A stretch of DNA of 64,000 nt. It comes from CAWGOF01 sp963824225 (lineage in GTDB: Bacteria; Acidobacteriota; Polarisedimenticolia; Polarisedimenticolales; Polarisedimenticolaceae). Of the stretch, positions 38,547 through 47,104 are shown one piece after another. How positions within the stretch are numbered: position 1 is the stretch's first letter; the number at the start of each line of letters is the position of its first letter. Below the pieces are notes generated by a model. The model was not told the DNA's origin. It did not search any database and was given only the letters and a program-made list of their open reading frames with translations. The stretch covers positions 2,542,001 to 2,606,000 of the forward strand of contig CAWGOF010000003.1 in NCBI GenBank assembly GCA_963824225.1. Direction: 5' to 3'. The translations under genes and the position numbers were made by a program.

Positions 38547-38969
38547 CTACGTCTCCCGCGACGCGCGATACATCTTTGCCATGCGCTGGAGGAGCTTCCA
38601 GCCGATCACGCCGTTCGATTGCACGAGCGGACGGAAGTCCCAGTACGTGAGGCCCCAGCAAACGAGGTCGGTCGCGGCGGTGATCGTCGCCATGCGGGTC
38701 CCCTCGTCGATCAGCGCGATCTCGCCGAGATAGTCGTTCGGGCCGAGCGTCGACTGCTTCTTCCCTCGAATGAAGACGGTGGCCTCGCCGGACTCGATCA
38801 CGAAGAACGCCGCGCCGCCCGACCCTTCCTGGACGACGGTCTCGCCCTTCTCGAACTGGCGCGTCTTGAACAGGCGCGCGATCTGCCGCAGCTCCCTCTG
38901 GGACAGGTCGGCGAAGAGCGGCACGCGCTGCAAGATCTCGACGGGGGCGCCTCGCCTCGGCCGCGGCAT
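38547..38969 (-). CDS. Stand-alone cyclic-nucleotide-binding domain protein
   Basis: This 140-residue single CNB domain reads LFADLSQRELRQIARLFK, KGETVVQEGSGGAAFFVI, SGEATVFIRG, and LGEIALIDEGTRMATITA, the phosphate-binding cassette with the E and R that bind the cyclic phosphate. No DNA-binding domain. It is cytoplasmic and nested in the operon between the ATP-grasp half of the PEP-utilising enzyme and the lipoproteins, so it may gate that enzyme in response to cAMP or cGMP. Confidence 0.88.
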   Translation of the reverse strand: MPRPRRGAPVEILQRVPLFADLSQRELRQIARLFKTRQFEKGETVVQEGSGGAAFFVIESGEATVFIRGKKQSTLGPNDYLGEIALIDEGTRMATITAATDLVCWGLTYWDFRPLVQSNGVIGWKLLQRMAKMYRASRET

Positions 38970-38978
38970 CGGTCCTCC

Positions 38979-39797
38979 TCAGCGCCCGGTCTTCGTGATC
39001 GCCCGGCACTGCAGGAGATAGAGCGCACGGCCTGCGATCGCCCACTCGACGTCGCGATCGGGGCCGTAGACCTGCTCGCAGCGGTTAGCGAGCTCGGTCA
39101 GCTGCGCGAGCCCGTCGTCATCGAGGCACAGGCGCTCGACGAGCTCGGGCGCCACCTGCTCCTCGCGCGTGCCTCCGCCGGGGATGCGGCGAATCGCAAC
39201 GTTCTTGAAGCCGGCCCTCCGCTCGAGCACCGTTCCTTCGCGATCGATGCGGTAGCTGTCCGGAATCACGAGGCCGGCGACAACGGCCTCGCCGAGTCCC
39301 AAGCTGGCCTCGATCACTCGCTCGTCGGCCCCGGTCACCGGGTTCCTGGTGAACATCACCCCCGCGGTCTCAGGGTCGAGCAGCACCTGGACGACGACGC
39401 CGACGCTCGGGCGGGTGAACAGGCCGACGCGCTGCCGGTAGGTGATCGCGGAGTCCGAGTTTGCCGACCACCAGACCTTGCTCAGCGCGGAGCTCACTTC
39501 GTCCGCCGACGGAACGTTGAGCAGCGTCAGATGCTGTCCCGCGAAGCTCGCGGTCGCGCCGTCCTCGTCGATGGCCGACGAGCGCACCGCGAGCGGTCCA
39601 CCGAGCGGCCGGACCCACTTGGCGACCTCGCGCATCGCGGGACTCTCGCCTGCGGCGACGGCCTCGACGATGTCACCCGATAGCGCGACTCCGGGCGGGA
39701 CCGGCAGCCCGTCGCGGATCGCCTGCCCGAGCCCGACCGCCTTCGAGCCGAAGTCGGCCTCCTCGAGCGCTTCCGCGAGAGGAACGACTCGCTTCAC
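38979..39797 (-). CDS. ATP-grasp (PPDK/PEP-synthase N-terminal) domain protein, half of a split phosphotransferase
   Basis: This 272-residue protein equals the nucleotide-binding domain of PEP synthase/pyruvate phosphate dikinase: FGSKAVGLGQAIRDGLPVPP, LAVRSSAIDEDGATASFAGQ, VVVQVLLDPETAGVMFTRNP, VIEASLGLGEAVVAGLVIPD, and the end VEWAIAGRALYLLQCRAIT. The His swivel and PEP-binding domains are absent here and sit in the gene immediately upstream. GTG 39797 overlaps that gene's stop (GTGA). ATP-dependent phosphotransfer is likely; the substrate is unknown. Confidence 0.9.
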   Translation of the reverse strand: MKRVVPLAEALEEADFGSKAVGLGQAIRDGLPVPPGVALSGDIVEAVAAGESPAMREVAKWVRPLGGPLAVRSSAIDEDGATASFAGQHLTLLNVPSADEVSSALSKVWWSANSDSAITYRQRVGLFTRPSVGVVVQVLLDPETAGVMFTRNPVTGADERVIEASLGLGEAVVAGLVIPDSYRIDREGTVLERRAGFKNVAIRRIPGGGTREEQVAPELVERLCLDDDGLAQLTELANRCEQVYGPDRDVEWAIAGRALYLLQCRAITKTGR

Positions 39798-41419
39798 GCG
39801 AGCACCGTGACCTCGCCGGCATCACCGTCGACGCGCACGCGGGAGCCGTCGGCGATGCGCTCGGTTGCCACGCGTGTCCCGACGACACCGGGGATCCCGT
39901 ACTCGCGGGCGACGATGGCGGCGTGGGACAGCAGGCCGCCGCTGTCCGTCACGATCGCGCCGAGCAGCGGCAAGAGGATGTTGAACGCCTCGGTCGTCGA
40001 TTGGGTGACGAGGACATCGCCCTTGGCGATCCGATCGAACTCCGACGGATGGGAGACGCGCCGCGCCGGTCCTTCATAGATCCCCTTGCTCGCGGCCAGA
40101 CCGCGGAGCTTGGCGCCCTCGTGAGCCTCGACCGAGCTGCCGAAGATCGCTCCCAACGCGATGCCGATCGCGCGCATCATGCGCGCAGCTCCGGGCGGCA
40201 AGCCCGCCGGGTCGGGTGGAGGCGGAGGCACGGGGCCAAGCGTCGCCGGAGCGTCCTTCGCGCTGTGCGCTGCACGGTACGCGGCGCGGCTCTGCAGCTC
40301 ATCCGCGCTCGGCGAGCCGGCGCCGGACAGGAGCGCGCGCATCTCCTCGAAACCCGCGTCGACGAAGTGCTCGGCCTCATGAATCCGTCCGTTGGCGGCG
40401 AGCCGGCGGCCGCCCGCGAGCGCCGCCCGTCGCATGAGCCCCGAGGCCCAGATGTCGCTGAACACTCCGCGCTCGTCGCGGATCGGATAGGTCACCCGGG
40501 CCTCCTCGAGAAGCTGATCGAACTCGACGCGGTGCCGCTCGGGAACCTTGCCGCGCACCTCGGCGACCTTGGCCTCGACGTTCGAGGTGTGGGCGCGCTC
40601 GCCCGAGACGGCGATGCGAATCGCCCGACGCAGCGCGTCCGGCAGCTCGAGGGCGAACGGGTTCGAGATGTCGAAGCCGTCGAGGAGCCGATAGCCGACG
40701 AGGTCGAGGTAGCCGGACACGGCGGCGCCGGTGCCACGATCGAGCGCCCGCAGCGCCTCGAGCGCGCGACCCGGATCGTCGTCCGAATCGAGGAGCTCCT
40801 GCGAACGCGGGTCCTTCTGGACCGCCGCGATCAGCTGCGCGAGCTCGGCCGATGCGCCCGCCGATACCGGCGACGTGCCACGCATCAGGCCGAGCAGCTC
40901 CGCCGGCGAGAGGCCGGTCCACTCGCCGACATGTGCGAGGAAGTCTCCCGTCGGCACGACGGCCGCAGCGGTGAAGCGCATGTGCTGGTACAGCATCTCG
41001 GCGTGGTGGTCGCGGCACCGCGTCAGATACGCGGCGAGGGCGTCGTCTGCAAGCGTGGCAGGATCGATGGACTGGAGCGCGAGGTGGGCGTTGATCGACG
41101 ACGGCTTGAACGACTCGTTCCAGTCGCGGAGCTGCTCACGCCAGTACTTTTTCTGGAAGACCTCGCCGGCGATGGTGAACCGGCGTGGGATCTCTTCCTC
41201 CGGGGCCGGGCTCACGCGCTTGTATGCAAAGCCGTGGACGTACGCCATCTCGAGGCCGTCGATCAGCATCCCATAGCCGCGCGCGAACTCCGAGGTGCCG
41301 CGGGCGAACGGCGCGGGGTGGACCTCGCTCCAGTAGCGCGTCGCCGGACGCGGGAAGTGAACGGGGTCGAGCTCCCAGAAGCCCGGACCGGGGGCGTCGA
41401 AGCGCAGCTGTGTCTTCAT
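39794..41419 (-). CDS. PEP-utilising enzyme with His swivel domain, other half of the split phosphotransferase
   Basis: This 541-residue protein ends with the phosphohistidine swivel domain: GDVLVTQSTTEAFNILLPLL, then TDSGGLLSHAAIVAREYGIP, where H is the phosphorylated residue, and SRVRVDGDAGEVTVL. The N-terminal 420 residues (WYRPRL-free, with ELDPVHFPRPATRYWSEVHP and HGFAYKRVSPAPEEEIPRR) are as found in PEP-synthase-like and rifampin-phosphotransferase-like proteins. The domain order (substrate part plus swivel first, ATP-grasp second, on separate ORFs) differs from the usual single chain. It is the first gene of the eight-gene operon. ATG 41419 follows a short 44-base gap. Confidence 0.85.
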   Translation of the reverse strand: MKTQLRFDAPGPGFWELDPVHFPRPATRYWSEVHPAPFARGTSEFARGYGMLIDGLEMAYVHGFAYKRVSPAPEEEIPRRFTIAGEVFQKKYWREQLRDWNESFKPSSINAHLALQSIDPATLADDALAAYLTRCRDHHAEMLYQHMRFTAAAVVPTGDFLAHVGEWTGLSPAELLGLMRGTSPVSAGASAELAQLIAAVQKDPRSQELLDSDDDPGRALEALRALDRGTGAAVSGYLDLVGYRLLDGFDISNPFALELPDALRRAIRIAVSGERAHTSNVEAKVAEVRGKVPERHRVEFDQLLEEARVTYPIRDERGVFSDIWASGLMRRAALAGGRRLAANGRIHEAEHFVDAGFEEMRALLSGAGSPSADELQSRAAYRAAHSAKDAPATLGPVPPPPPDPAGLPPGAARMMRAIGIALGAIFGSSVEAHEGAKLRGLAASKGIYEGPARRVSHPSEFDRIAKGDVLVTQSTTEAFNILLPLLGAIVTDSGGLLSHAAIVAREYGIPGVVGTRVATERIADGSRVRVDGDAGEVTVLA

Positions 41420-41463
41420 GCGGGAATCATAGCCCGCGCAGCCCAGGTGCGGTCCAGGGGCGG

Positions 41464-42033
41464 CTACTGTCCGCTGCGCACCGGCCAGACGTAGAGGTTG
41501 AACGCCTTCGTGCCGCCGTTGACCTCCCGGCTGAACAGGTCCATGGCCCACGCGTCGTTGGGATTGGTCTGCTCGGTCGACGACCAATAGACGTTCGACT
41601 GCGCGTTCGTGGCCCAGTGGATCCCGTCGAGGTAGCAGGCTGTACCGGTCTTGTCCGGAATCGTGGGCCCGCCGGGAAACGGGTAGCAGCTCGGCATGAG
41701 GATCGCCGCAAATTCATCCAAGGTTGGCAGCCGCCAGTCGCCGGCCTGGGACCCGTCGGCGAGCCCGCACTGACCGCTCGCCAACGTGGCCGCTCTCAGG
41801 CTTGCATCCCACCAGTTGATCAGGCCGTAGCAGTTCCCGTTCTTCAGCCAGATGAGGCCCGTCTGCACGTCGTTCACCGTTCCGTTGCCACAGTCGACAA
41901 AGCGGTTGGTGCCCGAGCCGTCGACGCAGAAAACGGTACGTGGTCGCTGCGTCCGGTCGTGGATCTCTTGAGGTATCACCGTCATGGGACCGCCGGTCGC
42001 GAGCACGATCAGCCCGATCGCCGTGCTTCTCAT
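41464..42033 (-). CDS. Secreted Lcl/DUF1566-domain protein
   Basis: This 189-residue protein has an export signal (MRSTAIGLIVLATGGPMTV) and a DUF1566 (Lcl C-terminal) domain: VNDVQTGLIWLKNGNCYGLI, AGDWRLPTLDEFAAIL and VYWSSTEQTNPNDAWAMDLF. The domain is related to collagen-like surface proteins and C-type-lectin-like folds. Likely a surface binding module. Divergent from the YCII gene, 114 bases away. Confidence 0.87.
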   Translation of the reverse strand: MRSTAIGLIVLATGGPMTVIPQEIHDRTQRPRTVFCVDGSGTNRFVDCGNGTVNDVQTGLIWLKNGNCYGLINWWDASLRAATLASGQCGLADGSQAGDWRLPTLDEFAAILMPSCYPFPGGPTIPDKTGTACYLDGIHWATNAQSNVYWSSTEQTNPNDAWAMDLFSREVNGGTKAFNLYVWPVRSGQ

Positions 42034-42147
42034 GGTTCCTCCCGCGCTTCGTCGTCCATGTACCTCGAAAATTCCGAAAGGAGGAGCAGAATTTCGTGTC
42101 GATCCCGACGGCGCTCGTTCGTCGCCCTGACGAGGAGGAAACCCACG

Positions 42148-42960
42148 ATGCGATTCATGGTGCTGGTCCAGGCGAACACGGAGTCCGAGGCGGGCAGCCC
42201 GCCGAACCCCAAGCTCCTGTCCGACATGCTCCGGTACAACGAAGATCTGGCGAAAGCCGGTGCGTTGGTTGCGGCCGAAGGGCTCGAGGCGAGCGCCAAC
42301 GGCTTCCGCGTGCACTACTCGCACGGAAAGTTCCGGGTCGTCGACGGCCCGTTCACCGAGTCGAAGGACCTGATCGCCGGCTATTGGCTGATCCAGGCCG
42401 ATTCGCGCGAAGCGGCGATCGAGTGGGCCAAGCGCATCCCGTTCGAGGCAGGCCAGGTCGAGATCCGCCCACTGTTCGAGCTCACCGACTTCCCGGTTGA
42501 TCCGGCGGAGACACCCGGCGGGTGGCGAGAGAGAGAAGAGGAGCAGCGCGACGCCCCGCCGCCCGCGCGGCGGCCCGGCACGCAGCGCTACCTCGGGATG
42601 GTGATGTCCGACGAGGCGTCCGAGGCCGGCGCGCTGCCGGACGAGAAGCTTCTCTCGGCGATGGGCGCGTTCATGGAGGAAGGGGCCAAGTCCGGCGTGT
42701 TCCTCGGCGGCGAAGGTCTCCAGCCGACTTCGAAGGCCGTGCGTGTCAAATATGCGGGGAAGAACCGCTCGGTGATCGACGGGCCATTCACGGAATCGAA
42801 GGAGCTGATTGCGGGCTACGCGCTGCTCCAGTTCCGGTCGAAGGACGAAGCGGTCGAGTGGACCAAGCGGTTCCTCGAGGTCGACGCGCCGGGACGCAAC
42901 CTCGGCGAGTGCTGGAGCGAGGTCCGGCCGCTGAGAGACTATTCCCGGAGCCGGCAGTAG
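42148..42960 (+). CDS. Protein with two fused YCII (DGPF) domains
   Basis: This 270-residue protein contains two YCII-related units. Unit 1 (1-115) has MRFMVLVQANTESEAGSPPN, VVDGPFTESKDLIAGYWLIQ and AIEWAKRIPF. Unit 2 (150-265) has RYLGMVMSDEASEAGALP, VIDGPFTESKELIAGYALLQ and AVEWTKRFLE. A Pro/Arg linker joins them. YCII/DGPF proteins are often paired with ECF sigma factors; no sigma factor is adjacent here. GAGGAGG precedes ATG 42148. The enzymatic role is unknown. The last 22 bases overlap the convergent methyltransferase. Confidence 0.92.
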   Translation: MRFMVLVQANTESEAGSPPNPKLLSDMLRYNEDLAKAGALVAAEGLEASANGFRVHYSHGKFRVVDGPFTESKDLIAGYWLIQADSREAAIEWAKRIPFEAGQVEIRPLFELTDFPVDPAETPGGWREREEEQRDAPPPARRPGTQRYLGMVMSDEASEAGALPDEKLLSAMGAFMEEGAKSGVFLGGEGLQPTSKAVRVKYAGKNRSVIDGPFTESKELIAGYALLQFRSKDEAVEWTKRFLEVDAPGRNLGECWSEVRPLRDYSRSRQ

Positions 42961-43565
42961 CAGTACACGAACTCCTGATCGGACCCCCACGGCGTCATGT
43001 GGTGCTCGGTCGAGCTGCCGACCTTGCGGAAGCCCCGGCCGAACTCCGCGTGCAGGGCGTCGGGGTCATAGCGCGCGACGTCGAGCCCGCTGCACTGCTC
43101 GGGTCCGGCGGGCCCGAACGTCGCGACCACGATGTGGCCGTCGGCGCGCAGCGCGTGGTGTACCGCCGCCACGTACGCGCGCCGTTCCTCCTCGCCTGTG
43201 AGGAAGTGGAACACGGCGCGGTCGTGCCAGAATGCGTACCGCTCTTCGGGGAGCGCGATTCGTGTGACGTCTCCGACGATCCAGCGTACGTCCGTCGCGC
43301 GCGCACCGAGCCGCGCCTTCGCCCGATCGATCGCGACCGGGGAGATGTCGAGAACGGTAACGTCGCGGTAGCCGCGATCGAGCAGATCGTCGACGAGCGT
43401 CGACGTCCCACCGCCCACGTCGACGATCGGGTCTCCGCGATCGAGGCCCGCGCCGTCGATGAACGCGAGAGACCGGTCGAGGCGCGGGCGGTACCAGCTC
43501 ACCGCGTCCGGCTCCTTCGTGCCGTACACGCGGTCCCAGTGCTTCTCGTCCCGTTCCGCCGCCAT
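42939..43565 (-). CDS. Class I SAM-dependent methyltransferase
   Basis: This 208-residue protein begins MAAERDEKHWDRVYGTKEPD and has VSWYRP, SAM-binding motif I IVDVGGGTSTLVDDLL, motif II VTVLDISPVAIDRAK, VRWIVGDVT, and DRAVFHFLTGEEERRAYV, the pattern of methyltransferase domain-25/12 proteins near thiopurine/TehB-like families. The small-molecule substrate is unknown. Confidence 0.9.
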   Translation of the reverse strand: MAAERDEKHWDRVYGTKEPDAVSWYRPRLDRSLAFIDGAGLDRGDPIVDVGGGTSTLVDDLLDRGYRDVTVLDISPVAIDRAKARLGARATDVRWIVGDVTRIALPEERYAFWHDRAVFHFLTGEEERRAYVAAVHHALRADGHIVVATFGPAGPEQCSGLDVARYDPDALHAEFGRGFRKVGSSTEHHMTPWGSDQEFVYCYCRLRE

Positions 43566-43617
43566 CAACGATCACCGCTCTAGGCGAGCGCAGCGGGCGC
43601 CATCTGGACAGTAGCCG

Positions 43618-44034
43618 TCAGGGGACGACGTCGAACGTCGCCGATTGAGCCTCGGTTTCCCGTTGGTTCCGCTGCACGAGCGACTGCGCGGTCACGTCAC
43701 AGACCCAAGTCGCCGTGCCGAGGGATGCGTCGACCGGAATCACGAAGAACACGTCTTGTTCGAAAGCGCCGCCGGCTGGCAGCACTCCGGGATCCGGGAT
43801 GCCGGTGAGGCGCTCGACCTTTCCGTTGGAGTAGATGACGCGAACATCGAGCCGAACTCTCACGCTTCCGTTTGTGGTGTTGGAGACGAAACACGCTCCC
43901 TCATTGGCCCCTCCCGGATTGGCGGTGGGATTCGTGACGTGAGCGGCCAGGGACACGAGATCGGCTGCGAGGGCTGGCGCCGTTGCGGCGAATGTACCGA
44001 GGCAGAGTGCCGACATCACGGTTGACAGTCGCAT
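43618..44034 (-). CDS. Secreted hypothetical protein, beta-rich
   Basis: The product has 138 residues with signal peptide MRLSTVMSALCLGTFAATAP ending in ALAA. The mature part (GACFVSNTTNGSVRVRLDVR, YSNGKVERLTGIPDPG, GTATWVCDV) looks like a small beta-sandwich with one probable disulfide. The start has GGAGGA upstream. No family recognised. Confidence 0.7.
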   Translation of the reverse strand: MRLSTVMSALCLGTFAATAPALAADLVSLAAHVTNPTANPGGANEGACFVSNTTNGSVRVRLDVRVIYSNGKVERLTGIPDPGVLPAGGAFEQDVFFVIPVDASLGTATWVCDVTAQSLVQRNQRETEAQSATFDVVP

Positions 44035-44370
44035 GACTCTCCTCCGCTGGTGGCAGGGTTACGCGACGAAGTATATGACACGCGTCCGAGCCCAAGGCTC
44101 GAGTAGCGAACGCCGACAGAGGTACCGGAATCCGAGACAGAGCCTGTATCCGGTTGACACGAGGCATGTTATTTCTCGTGGCAAGAGGTTCTGGTCTTCG
44201 CGGTGACGCAGATCCCGACACATGACGTCCGCGCTCTCCGTCGGGCGGACCCCTGGGCGCGCCTTGCGGCTCGCTTGGAAGCCCGCGTTTCCCGGCCAAG
44301 GACGGTCTTACTGACCAAAACGGAATCTCAGTTCCCATTCGGAACACTTCTTGCTCTGCGGTTCATCGCG
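44035..44370. other. Intergenic region before the subtilase, no supported gene
   Basis: About 335 bases between divergent genes. It holds an AT-rich patch with TTGACA (44154-44159) but without a clear -10 at proper spacing. The subtilase frame stays open back to 44203, but no signal peptide is encoded there, so that part is treated as leader. Confidence 0.4.
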
Positions 44371-46746
44371 ATGAAGAGGAAGATCACTCTCGCGATCGTG
44401 CTGTTGGGCGTGGGAACCCTCTGCGCCCTGCATGCCCCGTCGACCGACCGACGGTCGGCGGTGATCGTTCAGGGCAGCAGCGCACCGGCGGTAGCCGAGC
44501 TGCTACGCAACGTGGGTGGGGACGTGACCCACGAGCTCGGCATCATCGATGCCGTCGGGGCTCGGTTGACGCCCGAACAGATGGAGACCTTGAGCGGTCT
44601 GGATGGCGTCAGGCGAATCTACGAGAACTCGAACGTCACGACGAGCAGCACTTGTAACGTCCGCGCCGACGGCGCACTGGTCATCGAGGACGGCAGGATC
44701 AAATGGAACCTGGTCAACCCCAATAGCCAGGCCCTCACCATCCAGCGCATCGCTGTCACCTGGCCCGCGGCTCTCGGCCAGCTGAAGAAGATCAAGCTCG
44801 ACGGCGATACGCTCCTGGACCGACTGATCGATCCGAGCTCGACCACGATCGACGCCTTCCTGGGATCTCTCGCCAAGAGGCAGATCAAGGCGGGCGACGA
44901 CCGGGTGCTCCAATTCGAGTTCGCCAAGCGCGCCGCGACCTTGTCGTTCGATTATCTCATCGACGTGACCTTCGCCGAGGGCTGCACCATCCGCTATGCG
45001 CCGAGCGGCGCGTGTCGCGTCAGCGTCGACGGCCAACTGGGAATCGAGAGCCATAGGGTCAAATGGACGCTCGTCAACACGGACAGCAAGACCCTGACGG
45101 TCGAGCGCATCGTCCTGGACTGGCCGGCCGCCCTCGGCAAGCTGAAGCTGGTCAAGCTCGACGGCGATACGCTCCTCGATCGACTGATCGATCCGAGCTC
45201 GACCACGATCGACTCCTTCCTGGGATCTCTCGACAAGAGGCAGATGAAGGCGGGCGACGACAGGGTGCTCCAGTTCGAGTTCACGCGGGACGCGGTCACC
45301 GAGCCGATCGATTATTCCATTGCGGTGAAGTTCAGAGAGGGCTGCACCATGACGTTCGTGCCGACGCGCGCGGACAGCAGCACGAACTGGAAAGCGCCGC
45401 AGTCCTTCGTTCCCACGCACCTGGACGCCGATCTCCTTCACGACCTGGGAGTCACCGGCCGCGGCGTCACCGTAGCGGTCCTGGACACCGGGGCGTGGAC
45501 CAGCCACGAGCTCATCGGGAGAGATACTTTCGCGGCACACCGCATCCTCGCCGGGTACAACGCGATCACGGACGAGACGGATGTCGGCAAGGTCAGGGAC
45601 GAGAGCGGACACGGCACCCATGTGTCGAGCGTCGCACTCAACAGCGAGCGCGGAGGATTCGGGCTGTTCAACGGCGTGGCTCCCGACGCGTCCCTGGTCG
45701 TCGTTCAGGCCTTCGACGCGAATGGTCATGGCACCTACCTCGACGTGATCCGCGGCATCGACTGGATCGTTGCGCACAAGGACACGTACGGGATACGCGT
45801 GCTCAACCTGTCCTTCGGTGGCGTGGCGCGGTCGCGCTACTGGAGTGATCCGCTGAACCAGGCGGTCATGGCGGCCTGGCGGGCCGGGATCGTCGTCGTG
45901 GCGTCCGCCGGCAACACCGGCCCCGCCCCGATGACGATCGGAGTTCCGGGGAACGTGCCGTACGTCATCACCGTGGGCGCGATGACCGACAATTTTACGC
46001 CCGAGGACCGGGCGGACGACTTCCTGGCCTCCTTCTCGGCCGCGGGTCCCACGACGGAGAGATTCGTGAAGCCCGAGTTCCTGGCTCCCGGCGGGCATCT
46101 GCCGGGGATCATGGACAAGGGAAAGATGATCCCGAGATCCCATCCTCAATTCCACGATGGCGAAGAATACTTCGTCATGTCCGGCACCTCGCAGGCGGCT
46201 GCGGTGGCCACGGGCGTCGTGGCGCTGGTGCTCGAGGTCGATCCGGACCTTTCCCCGGATGACGTCAAGTGCCGTCTGCTCGCGTCGGCCCGTCCCGCGC
46301 TGAACGACTCGGGCGGCCTCGCGTACAGCGTCTTTCAGCAAGGCGCGGGGATGATCAACGCCTACGACGCGGCCTTCAGCGAAGTATCCGGATGCGCCAA
46401 CCAGGGACTCGACATCGACAAGGATCTGGGGGACGTCGAGCACTATTCCGGACCGGCGATCATCGACGCCAACGGCGACTACGCCATCAGGAACCTGAGC
46501 GGCTACACCTGGGATGGCAGCTATACGTTCAGTGACACGGCGTTGTGGAGCGACACGGCGCTCTGGTCCGATACCGTATTGTGGTCCGACACGGCATTGT
46601 GGAGCGACACGGCGCTCTGGTCCGATACCGCCCTGTGGTCCGACACGGCGTTGTGGAGCGACACGGCGCTCTGGTCCGATACCGCCCTGTGGTCCGACAG
46701 CTTGATCGAATCGATGTCGATCAACAGCTGGGTCGAGCAAGAGTAG
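44371..46746 (+). CDS. Secreted subtilisin-like (S8) protease with duplicated domain and WSD repeats
   Basis: 791 residues from ATG 44371 (signal MKRKITLAIVLLGVGTLCAL). After an inhibitor-like propeptide (PAVAELLRNVGGDVTHELGI) come two copies of an unknown domain of about 120 residues (about 95-210 and 215-335), sharing DGDTLLDRLIDPSSTTID and KAGDDRVLQFEF. The S8 catalytic domain follows with Asp372 (VAVLDTG), His414 (ESGHGTHVSS), oxyanion Asn in ASAGNTG and Ser607 (MSGTSQAAA). The tail carries ten WSD(T)xLW hexapeptides (46534-46695). Secreted or surface-attached endopeptidase. Confidence 0.94.
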   Translation: MKRKITLAIVLLGVGTLCALHAPSTDRRSAVIVQGSSAPAVAELLRNVGGDVTHELGIIDAVGARLTPEQMETLSGLDGVRRIYENSNVTTSSTCNVRADGALVIEDGRIKWNLVNPNSQALTIQRIAVTWPAALGQLKKIKLDGDTLLDRLIDPSSTTIDAFLGSLAKRQIKAGDDRVLQFEFAKRAATLSFDYLIDVTFAEGCTIRYAPSGACRVSVDGQLGIESHRVKWTLVNTDSKTLTVERIVLDWPAALGKLKLVKLDGDTLLDRLIDPSSTTIDSFLGSLDKRQMKAGDDRVLQFEFTRDAVTEPIDYSIAVKFREGCTMTFVPTRADSSTNWKAPQSFVPTHLDADLLHDLGVTGRGVTVAVLDTGAWTSHELIGRDTFAAHRILAGYNAITDETDVGKVRDESGHGTHVSSVALNSERGGFGLFNGVAPDASLVVVQAFDANGHGTYLDVIRGIDWIVAHKDTYGIRVLNLSFGGVARSRYWSDPLNQAVMAAWRAGIVVVASAGNTGPAPMTIGVPGNVPYVITVGAMTDNFTPEDRADDFLASFSAAGPTTERFVKPEFLAPGGHLPGIMDKGKMIPRSHPQFHDGEEYFVMSGTSQAAAVATGVVALVLEVDPDLSPDDVKCRLLASARPALNDSGGLAYSVFQQGAGMINAYDAAFSEVSGCANQGLDIDKDLGDVEHYSGPAIIDANGDYAIRNLSGYTWDGSYTFSDTALWSDTALWSDTVLWSDTALWSDTALWSDTALWSDTALWSDTALWSDTALWSDSLIESMSINSWVEQE
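46534..46695 (+). repeat. Three 54-base repeats, each of three 18-base units (WSDTAL hexapeptides)
   Basis: The subtilase tail is a nested tandem repeat. The 18-base units encode DTALWS, and three slightly different units (ending GTTGTGGAGC, GCTCTGGTCC and TGTGGTCC) repeat as a 54-base block three times, 46534-46587, 46588-46641, 46642-46695, with only a few base changes. This points to recent expansion by block duplication. Confidence 0.9.
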
Positions 46747-46780
46747 GCTGGCTGAAGCCCGCCCACGCCGACGCCCGTAG

Positions 46781-46830
46781 CCGCCGGTCGGAGTCGGAGG
46801 GGCGAGCGAATACTCCGACCGGCGGTTCCT
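46781..46830. terminator. Strong 14-bp hairpin after the subtilase gene
   Basis: CCGCCGGTCGGAGT (46781-46794) and ACTCCGACCGGCGG (46812-46825) are perfectly complementary around a 17-base loop, followed by TTCCTTC. It lies 35 bases after the stop. The T-run is weak, so Rho-independence is uncertain. Confidence 0.6.
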
Positions 46831-46851
46831 TCAGGGCGTTCAGAGTCTACG

Positions 46852-46905
46852 GCGATCCCCGCCGCAAATCGTCACGACGCTGTGAACGATTGTGAGACTT
46901 TGTCA
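46852..46905. repeat. Intergenic repeat, copy 1 (also at 55019-55073)
   Basis: GCGATCCCCGC, then GTGAACGATTGT, a TTTGTCAA-type box and ATTGTGAGAC. It matches 55019-55073 in roughly 85 percent of positions. Both copies lie in intergenic DNA beyond a secreted-protein gene. The rest of the 46747-47104 gap shows no gene. Confidence 0.6.
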
Positions 46906-47104
46906 ATCACCCGTGACAACTCCGCGGAGCAAGCCCACGGCTTCCCCTCGTCGCGGACAACGCGGGGTCCGCATCAAAGATACGACGTACCGTGAGCCAG
47001 ACGGATCCTGAGGCGACAGTTTCCGGCTGTCCGTGCGAACTGTCCCCGCGAGCCGGCCGATCTCGCGTTCGGCACCGGGTTCGGGCTGTACCCGGGCCAG
47101 CGAG

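Noticed and set aside
41185..42147. Upstream extension of the YCII gene frame
   Set aside because: It is antisense to the Lcl-domain and PEP-utilising genes; the GAGGAGG and ATG at 42148 give the proper YCII N terminus.
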